Source of the DNA: Polynucleobacter sp.
Lineage (GTDB): Bacteria > Pseudomonadota > Gammaproteobacteria > Burkholderiales > Burkholderiaceae
Direction: 5' to 3'
Assembly: GCA_030696845.1 (NCBI GenBank)
Contig: JAUYRJ010000057.1
Coordinates: 28,528-92,527, forward strand
Length of the DNA stretch: 64,000 nt
Part shown: positions 19,378 to 27,756 of the stretch, piece by piece
How positions within the stretch are numbered: position 1 is the stretch's first letter
How the letters are laid out: each line of letters starts with the position of its first letter
Program-made: the position numbers and the translations under genes
The notes under the pieces: model-generated
Told to the model about the DNA's origin: nothing
Database searches by the model: none
Seen by the model: the letters and a program-made list of their open reading frames with translations, nothing else

Positions 19378-19547
19378 ATGACGCAGTTCCTATCGCAAAT
19401 AATATGAAAAAGTATTTAAAAAAATTAGGCTAAATCATCAGTGCATTGCAAAGAAGTATAGTTAGTAAGCTAGCCCACTTTTCCTATATGGAATAACACT
19501 TTTAGCACTTTTTAGGCCATGCAAACCATAGCTTGATCTCAAAAAGC

Positions 19548-19553
19548 TATAAT
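19548..19553 (+). promoter_or_regulatory. candidate -10 element for the glycosyltransferase/HAD gene
   Basis: A perfect TATAAT lies 31 nt before the chosen ATG at 19585, inside the 207-nt divergent gap. No -35 at 17-nt spacing is convincing (TTGATC at 19533 is too close). The last two bases of the hexamer supply an in-frame ATG at 19552, which is therefore unlikely to be the true start. Confidence 0.4.
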
Positions 19554-19584
19554 GGCATTTCATTCATCTCCTAAGGAGAAGATC

Positions 19585-21123
19585 ATGATCGCACTTGCGC
19601 AGCGTCTGTGGAGAAAGTTAAAGCACTTTTTTCGAACGCAATCTCAGCTGGCATTTAAAACCGTCGTTGAGCCCCATTCAAAAAGTAGTAAGAGCGGTAA
19701 GAGTAGTAAGGGCGGCTCGGTAGCGGATACTTTGGTCAGCGTCATTATTCCCGCATTGAATGAAGAAAAAGCCATTGCATCGGTAGTGCAATATGCACTG
19801 CGCGATCCCTTGACGGGTGAAGTGATTGTGGTCGATGATTGCTCAACCGATCAAACGGCGGCCATTGCACGCAGCGCAGGCGCCAAAGTGATTACAAGTT
19901 CCATGCTGGGTAAGGGCGCATCGATGCTCGATGGTGTTGCCGCGGCAAGCCATGAGTGGATTGTGTTTCTGGATGGCGACTTATCAGGACTGCAAGACCA
20001 TATTATTTCGGACATGGTAGCCCCACTCGCCCAAGATAAGGCGGACTTTGTAAAGGCGCGCTTTGGTCGTGGCGGTGGCCGGGTGACCGAGTTGACCGCT
20101 AAGCCCATGCTCAAAGTATTTTTTCCAGAGCTGGCTCACATTGCGCAACCTCTAGGCGGCATTATTGCTGCGAAGGCGTCATTGCTGAAGCACTTGAGTT
20201 TTGAGTCGGGGTATGGAGTGGATATAGGTTTACTCATTGACGCATTTAGAAAGGGCGCGCGAATTGCTGAGGTCGATATTGGATCTTTGGAGCACGATAG
20301 CCAGTCCTTATTGGATTTGACGAGTATGGCCAATGAGGTGGCGCGTGTCATACACCATTATTCGCGTGAAGCGGGGCGTTTGCATGTGGAGCAAATCACT
20401 GAAATGTATGAGGCCCAGCGTCAGGCAACCGCATCATTTGACTACATTATCAATCGTCGCAAAAACCGCAATAAACTAGTGCTGCTGGACATGGATGGCA
20501 CCATTACACCTAATCGATTCGTGGTGGAATTAGCCAAACATACGCATACGGAAGAAACACTAGCTGCTTTATTGGATAATCCGTTAAACGACGCGGGAAC
20601 ACGGAGTAAGCGCATAGCAGAGATCTTTCAATTTACTCACCGTAAACAGTTTGAGAAAGTCGCCATGTCGATGGAGATCAGACCGGCTGTGATTGAGTTT
20701 GTAAATCAAATGCGGCGCGATGGCTTTATGGTGGGGATTGTGTCTGATAGTTATTTCATTGCCGCTGAAATTATGCGAAAACGCATTTTTGCAGACTTTG
20801 CCATCGCACACACCTTGCATTTTCAAAATGACATCTGCACTGGTGAACTCAAAATCAATTCAGATTTTTTACCAAACGGTAAATTAGTGGAAGACTTAAT
20901 TTGTAAAAGTAATGTGTTGCAGCAATTTTTATCCACCAAAATTAAGCCGCCCTTCAAAGAGGTATGGGCCATTGGCGATAACGTAAATGACCTGCATATG
21001 CTGAACCTAGCGGATAAGGCCTTTGTGATTGAACCCAAAACGCCCGTTTTTCAAAATCACAAACACATCACTGAAATTCAGTCGTTTGCAGAGTTATTAA
21101 CTGCAGATGCGGCTGTACATTAA
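19585..21123 (+). CDS. bifunctional GT81-like glycosyltransferase / HAD phosphatase fusion
   Basis: The 512-aa protein (start at 19585, preceded by the ribosome site AAGGAG) joins two enzymes. Residues about 50-270 are a GT-A fold glycosyltransferase like glucosyl-3-phosphoglycerate synthase: VSVIIPALNEE, VVDDCSTD, LGKGASMLDG, DxD at D130/D132, GGGRVTEL at 163-170 and ESGYGVDIGLLIDA. Residues about 297-505 are a SerB-type HAD phosphatase: D302xD304 (LLDMDGTIT), S387 (IVSDSY), K433 and GDNVND at 464-469. The parts would suit synthesis of a glycosyl-3-phosphoglycerate and its dephosphorylation, for example to glucosylglycerate. Donor and acceptor are inferred. A linker rich in Ser/Lys/Gly (31-45) precedes the first domain. 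Confidence 0.82.
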   Translation: MIALAQRLWRKLKHFFRTQSQLAFKTVVEPHSKSSKSGKSSKGGSVADTLVSVIIPALNEEKAIASVVQYALRDPLTGEVIVVDDCSTDQTAAIARSAGAKVITSSMLGKGASMLDGVAAASHEWIVFLDGDLSGLQDHIISDMVAPLAQDKADFVKARFGRGGGRVTELTAKPMLKVFFPELAHIAQPLGGIIAAKASLLKHLSFESGYGVDIGLLIDAFRKGARIAEVDIGSLEHDSQSLLDLTSMANEVARVIHHYSREAGRLHVEQITEMYEAQRQATASFDYIINRRKNRNKLVLLDMDGTITPNRFVVELAKHTHTEETLAALLDNPLNDAGTRSKRIAEIFQFTHRKQFEKVAMSMEIRPAVIEFVNQMRRDGFMVGIVSDSYFIAAEIMRKRIFADFAIAHTLHFQNDICTGELKINSDFLPNGKLVEDLICKSNVLQQFLSTKIKPPFKEVWAIGDNVNDLHMLNLADKAFVIEPKTPVFQNHKHITEIQSFAELLTADAAVH

Positions 21124-21779
21124 TTGGATCCGTAGCGCGCCTGCAGTTTTTTAAAGACTTCTTTACCAAAGATCCAGAGCGCCGGTAGCCCGGGAATGAT
21201 GATCATGGCCAAAGCAACCAAGGAGAAATTGCTTTTGACCCAAGGATGTTCGCCAATCCAAAAGCCCAGCGCGGTCAGGCTACAAACCCACAAGAGCCCC
21301 CCCGCCACGTTATAAAAGGCAAAGATAGGGTAACGCATGTGGGCGACGCCTGCCACAAAGGGCGCAAAGGTGCGGATAAAGGGCATGAAGCGACCCAAGA
21401 CAATGGTGATCGGACCGTATTTTTCGTAGAATGCATGCGCCCGATCAAAGGCGTTGCGATTAAACCACCGCGAGTTTTCCCAGGAGAAGACTTTATTGCC
21501 GACAAAACGACCAATCGAATAGTTCAGCGCATCGCCAGCAATAGCGGCCGTACTGAGTAGCGCCATAAGAACGTATAAATCCATGCCGCCGACGGCGGCC
21601 AGCGCCCCCGCCACAAACAGTAAGGAATCGCCAGGCAAAAACGGCATGACCACAAAGCCGGTTTCGATAAAAATGATGGCAAAGAGCAGGACATAAATCC
21701 AAACACCCCACTCGTTGGCAACTAAGGCGAGGTTTTTATCCAGATGCAGAAATAAATCGATAAGGTAAGCAAAATCCAA
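21120..21779 (-). CDS. DedA-family inner-membrane protein
   Basis: 219-aa membrane protein of the DedA/VTT (SNARE-associated) family. Signatures include FIETGFVVMPFLPGDSLLF, a glycine-rich NYSIGRFVGN segment and GRFMPFIRTFAPFVAGVAHM. DedA proteins are linked to undecaprenyl-phosphate or phospholipid translocation and to proton-motive-force homeostasis. It is convergent with the glycosyltransferase/HAD gene with a 4-nt overlap of stop codons, and is read after the dehalogenase gene on the same strand. Confidence 0.9.
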   Translation of the reverse strand: MDFAYLIDLFLHLDKNLALVANEWGVWIYVLLFAIIFIETGFVVMPFLPGDSLLFVAGALAAVGGMDLYVLMALLSTAAIAGDALNYSIGRFVGNKVFSWENSRWFNRNAFDRAHAFYEKYGPITIVLGRFMPFIRTFAPFVAGVAHMRYPIFAFYNVAGGLLWVCSLTALGFWIGEHPWVKSNFSLVALAMIIIPGLPALWIFGKEVFKKLQARYGSN

Positions 21780-21810
21780 GGGGTGATCCGATCGATGAGG
21801 GCTACGCAGT

Positions 21811-22491
21811 TTAGGTGGGCAAAACTGCCAGCAAGTCGTTTAAGTTCCTGCCAGTATAGGTGGGTTTAGGACCGATTTCTTCAAACGGCAGTGCTTGGCG
21901 GTTAACCCAATATGTATCTAGACCAAACCAAGCGGCGCCGATAATATCCCACGCATTACTGGAAATAAATAGTGTTTCAGATGGGCGCACCGCAAAATGT
22001 GCGGGGAGTAGTGCGTACGTCGCCGGACTAATTTTGAATTGACGCACCTCATCCACCGAAATCACCCGATCCAAAAGGCAATCCAACTGATTGGTCGCGA
22101 GTGCGCTGGATAGCATTGCTACATTTCCATTGGAGAGGACGGCAGTGGCAATGCCCTTCTGCTTGATCTGATTGATTACGGCCGCGCACTCCGGAAACGC
22201 ACTGAGTTTGGCGTATTGCCCCATCAACTGTTGCTCGTGATTGGGCTGAAGATCTAGACCCATGCGCTTGCATGAGTAACGCAGTGCTGCGATGGTGAGG
22301 TCCCAAAATGAATGGTAGTTTCGTGATCCACCTGGATCGCTCATGGTGACAAGACGCGTGTACTCAATTTGACGGTCACGCCACAACAGGCAAAGCGCTT
22401 GACCTTGCCCTGGAAACAATTCATCTGCCAAAACCCCCATGGAATAGACATCTAGCAGAGTGCCATAGGCATCAAAAGCGATCAGTTTATA
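21811..22491 (-). CDS. haloacid dehalogenase type II
   Basis: HAD-superfamily hydrolase closely resembling L-2-haloacid dehalogenases. All family positions are visible: nucleophile in LIAFDAYGTLLDV, RxxQ in WRDRQIEYT, VLSNGN, KISPATY and SSNAWDIIGA (the S-N-x-x-D triad). I use a GTG start at 22491 (frame VYKLIAFD), 11 nt after the antiporter stop; the ATG further upstream would add 21 residues coded inside that gene. The enzyme would convert 2-haloalkanoic acids to D-2-hydroxyacids, though many homologues act on other small substrates. Confidence 0.85.
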   Translation of the reverse strand, partial: YKLIAFDAYGTLLDVYSMGVLADELFPGQGQALCLLWRDRQIEYTRLVTMSDPGGSRNYHSFWDLTIAALRYSCKRMGLDLQPNHEQQLMGQYAKLSAFPECAAVINQIKQKGIATAVLSNGNVAMLSSALATNQLDCLLDRVISVDEVRQFKISPATYALLPAHFAVRPSETLFISSNAWDIIGAAWFGLDTYWVNRQALPFEEIGPKPTYTGRNLNDLLAVLPT

Positions 22492-22502
22492 CACGGTAGA
22501 GG

Positions 22503-23762
22503 CTAAATAAAGCGGAAGGCAATGATGGCGATGATGGTTGGCGGTAGTGCACACAAGAATAAATACAAGGGGCTGATCGCTCCTTCATCAAAGCTGGGTT
22601 TCAGAATAGAGAAGCCGGCTGGATTGGGTGCGTTCGCAATGACCGTTAAACCACCACCAGTGAGGGCGCCCGCAACTAAGGAGTATTTAAACTCATCAGA
22701 AAGACCATCCACCAGTGATCCTAAATAGGTGAGCGCTGCATTATCGGTAATCGCAGTGAGAACCGTTGCGCCGTAATACACGGATGTTGAATCAAGACCC
22801 ACTAGGAGGGATTGCAGCCACCATTTTTGTTGGCCGCCCAATACCACGAGACCAGCCAGGAAGAATGCCACTAGTAAGCTCTCTCGAATGATTAACTTAT
22901 TTTGGTAGCGCGCATAGGCGGCGGTGTAACCGACAAAAAATAAGAATAAGCCCATGAATAAAACCGAGTGGTGTACAGAAATCACTACACCCACTAAAAA
23001 TGCCAAGTGAATCGCAATAACACCTAATGGAATGGCATCAATCTTCTTTTCGTTTGGTTGAATGTCAAATGAATTGAGTTCTTTAAAAAAGACAAACGCA
23101 AGTAAGGTGGAGTTTGTAGCGACAGCTAATGCGGAGCGCCAGCCAAAATTCTCCAGCATAAAAAAGAGATCCCACTTCCAGGTACTTGCGACCATCAAAA
23201 TGGGAGGAGCAGCGTAGGGGGTTAAGGCGCCACCAATCGAGATGTTGACAAACAAAACGGCGAGGGCCGCATACATCAGTTTGGGTGAAATCTTCTTGGA
23301 GAAATAGTAATCACGTAGCAGTAAAGCGGCCACCGTCATGGCGGCTGGCTCTGTAATGAATGAGCCCAGTAAAGGAACTAAGGTTAGGGTGACCCATAAA
23401 AACCCCACCGATTTTTTGACTGGTAGCAAAGCAGTCACCCGCAACACCAAGAAAAGACAAAATTCCAATACCGGCTTACTCGCAGCGATGATCATGATCA
23501 CGAACACGAAGAGCGGTTCGGTAAAGTTCAGTTTTTCTAGGTATGCAATAGTTGCCTCTTGTCCGGTGTAGACAAAAAAGAATGACACCAGAACCATGGC
23601 CCAAAAGCCAAATACCACCTCAACCTCGCCAAGCAAATGCCAAATGCCGGAATGGTTTGGGTATTTGTGGGCTAGGTGCTCAAAAAACTTCGTTGAGAAT
23701 GTATGAATTACCGCTAAGGCAAAGATGGCGCTACTGACAATATTGATAGTGGTTGGGGTCAT
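22503..23762 (-). CDS. putative Na+/H+ antiporter (PF07399-like)
   Basis: 419-aa membrane protein with about 11 hydrophobic segments. Traits include HTFSTKFFEHLAHKYP, GSFITEPAAMTVAALLLRDY, NISIGGALTPYAAPPILMV and ITDNAALTYLGSLV, as in the family annotated as putative Na+/H+ antiporter. These segments recall ion-transporter superfamily members such as NhaD and arsenite pumps. It is followed by the haloacid dehalogenase gene in the same direction. Ion specificity is not demonstrated. Confidence 0.82.
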   Translation of the reverse strand: MTPTTINIVSSAIFALAVIHTFSTKFFEHLAHKYPNHSGIWHLLGEVEVVFGFWAMVLVSFFFVYTGQEATIAYLEKLNFTEPLFVFVIMIIAASKPVLEFCLFLVLRVTALLPVKKSVGFLWVTLTLVPLLGSFITEPAAMTVAALLLRDYYFSKKISPKLMYAALAVLFVNISIGGALTPYAAPPILMVASTWKWDLFFMLENFGWRSALAVATNSTLLAFVFFKELNSFDIQPNEKKIDAIPLGVIAIHLAFLVGVVISVHHSVLFMGLFLFFVGYTAAYARYQNKLIIRESLLVAFFLAGLVVLGGQQKWWLQSLLVGLDSTSVYYGATVLTAITDNAALTYLGSLVDGLSDEFKYSLVAGALTGGGLTVIANAPNPAGFSILKPSFDEGAISPLYLFLCALPPTIIAIIAFRFI

Positions 23763-23885
23763 GGCGATAATTATTTAAACAATTCAGAATGAGTTCTATT
23801 GTATTGATAAGTCGATTAAATAGACATATGATAAGTACTAGGTGATAGCACCAAAAATATGTCCTAACTGAATGGGGATCACTTC

Positions 23886-25790
23886 ATGTCTGAGTCAAGC
23901 GCCACCACTTTCCCCGCCTCGCATAGTCTGGTGCAAAATTTACGACAACAGATCATGCAAAGTCTGCCCTTCTCGCGGATGGCGGAACAGGATGTTGATT
24001 TTTTTATTATGGCATCGCGCGAAGCCTATTTCGCTCCGAAAGAAGTGATTTTGTCTCCCGCGGATGGCGCTCCTGCATTTTTATACCTGGTGCGGCAGGG
24101 TCGTGTGTCGGGACGGCGTGATATTCCAGGGATTGCAGAAACTGCTTTTGAATTAGATGCGGGCAGTTTATTTTCGATTGGATCGGCATTTGCGAATCGA
24201 CCCGTTTCAACGACCTATAGCGCGATAGATGATTGCTTTTGTTTGTTGTTTCCAGTCGAGTCGATGCGTCAGTTGGCTTCGCAGTCAAAACCCTTTAGTG
24301 AGTTCCTAAATAATCGAGTTTGGGGTTTGCTTGAAGAATCCCGGGCGGCGCTGCGTAATTCGTTTGCGTCTCAGGCCTTAGCCGAGCAATCCCTGGAAAG
24401 CCGATTAGGCGACTTAAGGCTTAAAAAACCGTTAACGATCGCTCCCAATGCCTCCTTGCGTGAAGCCCTAACTCTCATTCACGAAAAAAAGGTGGGCTCT
24501 ATCTTGGTGGTGGAGAATGAACGAAGCATTTTGGGTATTTTGACGCGTTACGACGTACTCTCTCGCGTTACCCTCAAAAACCTAGATCTCAATACACCCA
24601 TCTCCGCTGTGATGTCGCCCGGGGTCAAAACCTTAAACGTCGACGACAGTGCTGAAATGGCGGGTTTACTCATGTCGCGCTTCAATATTCGCCACGTACC
24701 GGTATTGGAACGGGGTGAGCTGGTGGGTATTATTTCCGAGCGCGATTTATTTTCCTTGCAACGACTTTCACTCAGCAATATCAGCACAGCTATCCGCGCA
24801 ACGGATGAGCTGACCCACCTCAAGAAGTGCGCCGATGATATACGCACATTTGCTCGCAACTTATTAGGTCAGGGAGTGCAGGCCCGGCAATTAACTACCC
24901 TCATTAGTCATTTAAACGATGTGTTAACCGAGCGACTGATTGAAATATGCGCTGCGAAACACCAGTTAAATACGACCCAGTTTGCTTGGATTGCTCTGGG
25001 ATCCGAGGGGCGTGGCGAGCAGACCATTGCCACTGATCAAGACAATGCGCTGGTCTATTCGGATACAGAGCCAGAAAGTCGGCGTGCGGTTTATCTGCGT
25101 TTTGCGCGAGAGGTGAATGAAGCCTTGGATGCCTGTGGGTATCCACTGTGTAAAGGCAACATCATGGCCAGCAATCCTGAGCTCTGCCTCTCGCAAAAGG
25201 AATGGCTTGGCCGCTTTGCCCGTTGGATCGAGCAGGGCAATCCCCAGGATTTGCTCAATGCCAGTATTTTTTTCGATCTACGTGCGCTGGCTGGTAATGC
25301 GGATCTCTTAAAGCCCCTTAAGGAGTATGTGCGCGTTCGAGCCGCTGCGATACCGCGCTTTATTAAACTATTGGCTGATAACTCGCTCAATACCCGTGTA
25401 CCGTTGAACTGGTTTGGTGCGATTGAGCCAACCGAGATCAATGGCCAAAAAACCATTGATCTCAAGTTGCAAGGCACCGCTGTGGTGGTGGATGTGGCGC
25501 GTATTTATTCTTTGGCGCATGGCATTGAAGTAATTAATACCCGCGAGCGCTTGGCAGCAGTTGGACGCGCCTTGAATGTTCCTGAATCCGAGAGCGCTGC
25601 CTGGATTACGGCATTTGAGTTTTTGCAGACTCAGCGCTTAGCAGTGCAAATAGGCGAGACCGCCATTAATGGCAATCCCAATGTGATTGATATCGATAGA
25701 CTCAATTCAGTGGATCGCAGCATTTTGAAAGAGTCACTATTAAAGGTGCGATCACTACAGCAGCATCTTCAGCTCGACTATGCTGGCTAA
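23886..25790 (+). CDS. cNMP-binding / CBS / DUF294 nucleotidyltransferase-like regulator
   Basis: 634-aa soluble protein with four modules. Residues about 30-145 are a cyclic-nucleotide-binding-like beta barrel; 185-295 hold two CBS domains (IHEKKVGSILVVENE, FNIRHVPVLERGELVGIISE); 300-480 is a DUF294 nucleotidyltransferase domain with GSEGRGEQTIATDQDNA (372-388, metal residues D384 and D386); the rest is the DUF294 C-terminal domain. Such proteins are found beside acetate-type sodium symporters in many proteobacteria, where a signalling or GlnD-like role is suspected. It overlaps the exonuclease gene by 11 nt. Its product and target are unknown. Confidence 0.9.
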   Translation: MSESSATTFPASHSLVQNLRQQIMQSLPFSRMAEQDVDFFIMASREAYFAPKEVILSPADGAPAFLYLVRQGRVSGRRDIPGIAETAFELDAGSLFSIGSAFANRPVSTTYSAIDDCFCLLFPVESMRQLASQSKPFSEFLNNRVWGLLEESRAALRNSFASQALAEQSLESRLGDLRLKKPLTIAPNASLREALTLIHEKKVGSILVVENERSILGILTRYDVLSRVTLKNLDLNTPISAVMSPGVKTLNVDDSAEMAGLLMSRFNIRHVPVLERGELVGIISERDLFSLQRLSLSNISTAIRATDELTHLKKCADDIRTFARNLLGQGVQARQLTTLISHLNDVLTERLIEICAAKHQLNTTQFAWIALGSEGRGEQTIATDQDNALVYSDTEPESRRAVYLRFAREVNEALDACGYPLCKGNIMASNPELCLSQKEWLGRFARWIEQGNPQDLLNASIFFDLRALAGNADLLKPLKEYVRVRAAAIPRFIKLLADNSLNTRVPLNWFGAIEPTEINGQKTIDLKLQGTAVVVDVARIYSLAHGIEVINTRERLAAVGRALNVPESESAAWITAFEFLQTQRLAVQIGETAINGNPNVIDIDRLNSVDRSILKESLLKVRSLQQHLQLDYAG

Positions 25791-26445
25791 TTTAAAAGAC
25801 TCTCCCTTGTTTGATGGCATACGCAGTTTATTTAAGGCTGGCAAACCAGAGCCGTGTCGCTGGATTGTGCTGGATGTGGAGACCAGCGGCTTAAATCCCC
25901 ACTCGGATCGGCTGCTGGCCATTGCCGCAGTAGCGCTAGAGGTCAGTCCCGACTTCAGTCGGGTATCAATCGTGATTGGCGATAGCTATGAGGCAGTGCT
26001 AAAGCAAGACTTGCCCACAAGCAAAGATAATATTTTGATACACCACATTGGCGCAAAAGCCCAGTCGGAGGGTAGGCCCCCAGCTGAGGTGTTGGAGGAG
26101 TTTCGGGGGTGGGTAGGCAATTGCCCCTTACTGGGCTTTCATGCGGCCTTTGATGAGGCGATGATTAATCGTGCGTATTCCCTGTTTAATCTTCGCCCCT
26201 TGCAAAATGAATGGCTCGATATCGAACCCCTTGCAAAAATTACTGGGGTAAACCCTAGGCTACGTGCTTTAGACGACTGGCTAGGGCATTTTGGGATCGA
26301 ATGTGCAGTCAGGCACCAGGCGGCGGCCGATACTTTTGCCACTGCCGAGCTCTTAATGCGCCTCTGGCCATACTTAAAAAAAGAGGCGAACTCATGGGCT
26401 AGTCTGCGGGGTATTGCCCGTCAGGCTAACTGGATTCCACGCTAA
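25780..26445 (+). CDS. 3'-5' exonuclease, DNA polymerase III epsilon-like
   Basis: 221-aa DEDDh exonuclease. Visible motifs: Exo I DVETSGLNP, Exo II in LLGFHAAFDEAMINRAY, and Exo III ECAVRHQAAADTFATAEL. It is not the replicative proofreading subunit by context: it is translationally coupled (11-nt overlap) to the DUF294 protein and belongs to the symporter-associated cluster. A repair or RNA/DNA turnover role is possible; why it travels with a transport operon is not understood. A terminator follows 16 nt after the stop. Confidence 0.88.
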   Translation: MLANLKDSPLFDGIRSLFKAGKPEPCRWIVLDVETSGLNPHSDRLLAIAAVALEVSPDFSRVSIVIGDSYEAVLKQDLPTSKDNILIHHIGAKAQSEGRPPAEVLEEFRGWVGNCPLLGFHAAFDEAMINRAYSLFNLRPLQNEWLDIEPLAKITGVNPRLRALDDWLGHFGIECAVRHQAAADTFATAELLMRLWPYLKKEANSWASLRGIARQANWIPR

Positions 26446-26460
26446 AGAGTTAATAGCCCT

Positions 26461-26484
26461 AAGCCCTGTTTTTTCAGGGTTTTA
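26461..26484 (+). terminator. rho-independent terminator after the exonuclease gene
   Basis: Stem AAGCCCTG / CAGGGTTT (one G-T pair) with a six-T loop, followed by TTAT. It separates the DUF294-exonuclease pair from the following membrane protein gene. Confidence 0.7.
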
Positions 26485-26568
26485 TAGGGGAAAGCACCGA
26501 TTTGGAGACCCAGTCGATAGCACCATAATCTGCCTACTTAGTAGTTATGTAATTTTCGGGGATTATTA

Positions 26569-26865
26569 GTGCTTTTATTTTTAAACATTGCTCAACTGGT
26601 GCTGTACATTGGCGCCCTTGGCCTTGCGGGACAGGGTTTGTTATATGTGCTGACGGGGCAAGGTCGCCATAGCAATTTGTTTTATCAGTTGATCGAAATG
26701 GTAAATAAACCCTGGACACTGATGGCGCGATTTATTTCGCCCAAGCAAATTCTGGATCGGCAAATTCCGTTTGTCGCTTTTTGTATTGTTGGGGTTCTTT
26801 ACATTGCTGTGACTCTAGCCAAGATTGAGCATTGCATCACGATTGGAATAGAAGCATGTCAGTAA
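26569..26865 (+). CDS. small two-helix inner-membrane protein, unknown function
   Basis: 98-aa protein with a GTG start (GTG CTT TTA). It has two hydrophobic segments, residues about 1-28 (LLFLNIAQLVLYIGALGLAG) and about 65-85 (IPFVAFCIVGVLYIAVTLA), joined by a polar loop with KPWTLMARFISPKQILDRQI. The composition is typical of a small integral membrane protein conserved beside TPR genes in this group. It overlaps the next gene by 10 nt. I do not recognise a named domain. Confidence 0.75.
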   Translation: MLLFLNIAQLVLYIGALGLAGQGLLYVLTGQGRHSNLFYQLIEMVNKPWTLMARFISPKQILDRQIPFVAFCIVGVLYIAVTLAKIEHCITIGIEACQ

Positions 26866-27431
26866 AAAAACATCCCCTTGCTTGGTACATTCTGAAATGG
26901 CGGGCATCCGCATTGATTGTTTTTGGATTGAAAAATCAAGCGATGGAGGTGTTCGAGGAAATGCTTCAGCAGTTTCCACACGATACGTACGCCATATCCA
27001 GTCTTGCGTACATGAAAACCCAGCTTGGCGACAAAGAAGGTGCGATTGCTGATTACAAACGATTAGTACTTGGGCCGGATGTGACCGCCGCAACCTGGTA
27101 CAACTTAGGCTTCTTGCAAGAAGAAGTCGGACAAATACAGGATGCCGAGCACAGCTTTCGGCAGGCCATTAAACTCAATGAAAAATTAGACCAAGCCTGG
27201 TATGGACTTGGCTTAGTGTTGATTCAGTTGCAGCGCTTTGATGAGGCCATTAAGGCCCTCAAGAAAAATACTCAATTGCAGCCCATGAGTCCCTATGCCT
27301 GGTACCAACTGGCGCGGGTTTATGTCGAGCGCAATCAGCCCGATGAGGCGACCAAAATCATTCTTCACCTAAAAGAGTTTGAACCTAAATTTGCTAAGCA
27401 GCTTGAGCGGGAAACTGGTCTGGCTGTTTAG
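26856..27431 (+). CDS. tetratricopeptide-repeat protein
   Basis: 191 aa from the ATG at 26856 (MSVKKHPLAWYILKWR). An earlier TTG in frame gives eight extra residues and is less likely. The body is four or more TPR units, for example TWYNLGFLQEEVGQIQDAEH, AWYGLGLVLIQLQRFDEAI and AWYQLARVYVERNQPDEATK, each with the W/Y-L-G-A-P spacing. An N-terminal hydrophobic stretch (about 10-24) may anchor it to the membrane. It is coupled to the preceding membrane protein and is probably a protein-protein adaptor; partner unknown. Confidence 0.85.
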   Translation: MSVKKHPLAWYILKWRASALIVFGLKNQAMEVFEEMLQQFPHDTYAISSLAYMKTQLGDKEGAIADYKRLVLGPDVTAATWYNLGFLQEEVGQIQDAEHSFRQAIKLNEKLDQAWYGLGLVLIQLQRFDEAIKALKKNTQLQPMSPYAWYQLARVYVERNQPDEATKIILHLKEFEPKFAKQLERETGLAV

Positions 27432-27490
27432 TGGTTTTGAGTAGTAGGTAATGTTGTAGAAGTATTTTATTAACTTAAGGAGAAACTGTT

Positions 27491-27754
27491 ATGCAATTAA
27501 CAGAATCGCATAAGCAATATTGGCAGAAAAACCTGCGCATAACAGCAGTGCTGTTGGCTATCTGGTTTGTCGTGACCTATGTTGTGGGCTTTAACGCGCG
27601 TGCGCTGAACTTTGAATTTTTCGGTTGGCCATTTAGTTTTTGGGTTGGTGCACAGGGCGCTTTGGTAGTTTACGTTCTGATCATTGCCTACTATGCGCAT
27701 TACATGAACAACTTAGATAATGAGTATGGTTGCGCTGAAGTGGAGGAAGACTAA
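27491..27754 (+). CDS. DUF4212 small subunit of a sodium:solute symporter
   Basis: 87-aa membrane protein with two transmembrane helices (about 14-35 and 52-70) and the DUF4212 signature YWQKNLRITAVLLAIWFVV...GWPFSFWVGAQG. A strong ribosome site (TAAGGAGA) precedes it. It ends 2 nt before the symporter gene, the invariant arrangement of the VC_2705-type acetate/carboxylate symporters, in which it is taken to be an accessory subunit. Confidence 0.93.
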   Translation: MQLTESHKQYWQKNLRITAVLLAIWFVVTYVVGFNARALNFEFFGWPFSFWVGAQGALVVYVLIIAYYAHYMNNLDNEYGCAEVEED

Positions 27755-27756
27755 TC

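Noticed and set aside
19552..19584. ATG at 19552 as the start of the glycosyltransferase/HAD gene
   Set aside because: It overlaps a TATAAT hexamer and lacks a ribosome site, whereas the ATG at 19585 has AAGGAG at good distance.
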